Positions 63,770-64,000 of a DNA stretch of 64,000 nucleotides are shown one piece after another (the first letter of the stretch is position 1; the number at the start of each line of letters is the position of its first letter). Origin of the DNA: Chryseosolibacter indicum (GTDB lineage: Bacteria > Bacteroidota > Bacteroidia > Cytophagales > Cyclobacteriaceae); contig NZ_JAHESD010000002.1 in NCBI RefSeq assembly GCF_018598585.1, positions 142,367 to 206,366 of the forward strand. The letters are read 5' to 3'. Below the pieces are notes generated by a model that was not told the DNA's origin, did no database searches, and saw nothing but the letters and a program-made list of their open reading frames with translations. The position numbers and the translations under genes were made by a program.

Positions 63770-64000
63770 ATGCTTCTTTATAAAACCAGAAACGGTATCC
63801 TCATAGAACGAGATAATCGATTTTATGCGCCCGAAAATTCCGATTGGGATTCTTTCCTTAATGATGATCACCTGTTTGAAAATCTACAATCCATAACTTC
63901 CCGTCTTACACCCGTAAACAAGTCCGATGTGTTTAACGAGTTAGAACTTCTTCCTCCAATCGGGCAACAAGAGGTGTGGGCATGTGGTGTCACTTATTAC
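63770..64000 (+). CDS. Fumarylacetoacetate hydrolase family protein (partial, 5' end)
   Basis: Frame opens with ATG at 63770 and is still open at the window edge (77 codons). Residues 1-50 (MLLYKTRNGILIERDNRFYA) and then LLPPIGQQEVWACGVTYY match the N-terminus of FAH-family enzymes such as 2-keto-3-deoxy-D-arabinonate dehydratase, which in sugar-acid oxidation converts a 2-keto-3-deoxy pentonate to alpha-ketoglutarate semialdehyde. The catalytic core is outside the window. It begins 26 bases after the dehydratase and is almost certainly in the same operon. Confidence 0.85.
   Translation, partial: MLLYKTRNGILIERDNRFYAPENSDWDSFLNDDHLFENLQSITSRLTPVNKSDVFNELELLPPIGQQEVWACGVTYY

Noticed and set aside
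1..64000. tRNA, rRNA, phage, transposase and integrase genes
   Set aside because: Nothing with the expected conserved sequence patterns was noticed in either strand; short or degenerate copies could have been missed.

Overview
The window looks like a chromosomal segment from a gliding or T9SS-bearing member of the Bacteroidota, most likely Cytophagia-like. The signs are SusC/SusD proteins, FecR/ECF-sigma regulation, type IX secretion C-terminal domains, a PorP/SprF protein, gliding-motility-type C-termini, a Bacteroidota-type promoter (TAnnTTTG), weak Shine-Dalgarno sequences and moderate-to-low GC. This is inferred from gene content only; no rRNA, tRNA, CRISPR array, insertion sequence or phage was recognised.

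Layout. 0-6 kb: a partial WecA/MraY-like glycan-lipid transferase, a fatty-acid desaturase, exonuclease VII (xseA-xseB), a cyclophilin lipoprotein and a YihY/BrkB membrane protein. 6-11.3 kb: a secreted PIG-L deacetylase followed by a 38-residue membrane miniprotein whose stop overlaps the start of a sodium:solute symporter. 11.4-18.4 kb: a probable stress-related set (DUF6232-like membrane protein, baeRF3-type protein, GSP39-like SDR, TIGR03885-like flavin/F420 oxidoreductase, a sensory-rhodopsin-transducer-like protein without a rhodopsin) plus an alpha/beta hydrolase lipoprotein. 18.8-24 kb: a free-standing DUF4347 protein, a large ABC permease and a secreted coiled-coil/beta-rich protein.

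24.3-29.3 kb: a HYR-repeat adhesin with a gliding-motility-type C-terminus, a PorP/SprF protein, and a TPR/PD40 protein that appears truncated and joined to the remnant of another gene, followed by a DUF4468-like protein. 29.7-35.4 kb: an LpxL-like acyltransferase, a ChaA-like antiporter and a giant ELWxxDGT-repeat T9SS cargo. 35.7-41.2 kb: an imuA-imuB-dnaE2 translesion mutagenesis cassette behind a clear promoter with two inverted repeats. 41.2-45.8 kb: an SDR, a cupin and a GxGYxYP-family T9SS cargo.

46-64 kb: a polysaccharide utilisation locus (FecR, SusC with an STN domain, SusD, SusE, a GH76 alpha-mannanase-like lipoprotein, an ECF sigma factor) followed by a GH43 enzyme, an AraC regulator, an FGGY kinase, a BASS-family transporter, an RraA-like protein with a signal peptide, a Tat-signal enolase-superfamily dehydratase and the start of an FAH-family enzyme. 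The last group looks like a sugar-acid pathway of which two enzymes appear to be exported.

Outside the genes, the most unusual structure is a set of 11-bp-periodic repeat arrays at three intergenic places (18.6, 42.9 and 55.6 kb). They share an ATG-anchored unit and in one place are arranged as a large inverted pair. Other unexplained signals are a perfect 13-bp hairpin in the first codons of the HYR gene, a 16-bp palindrome before lpxL, and a long inverted repeat at 32.35-32.43 kb.
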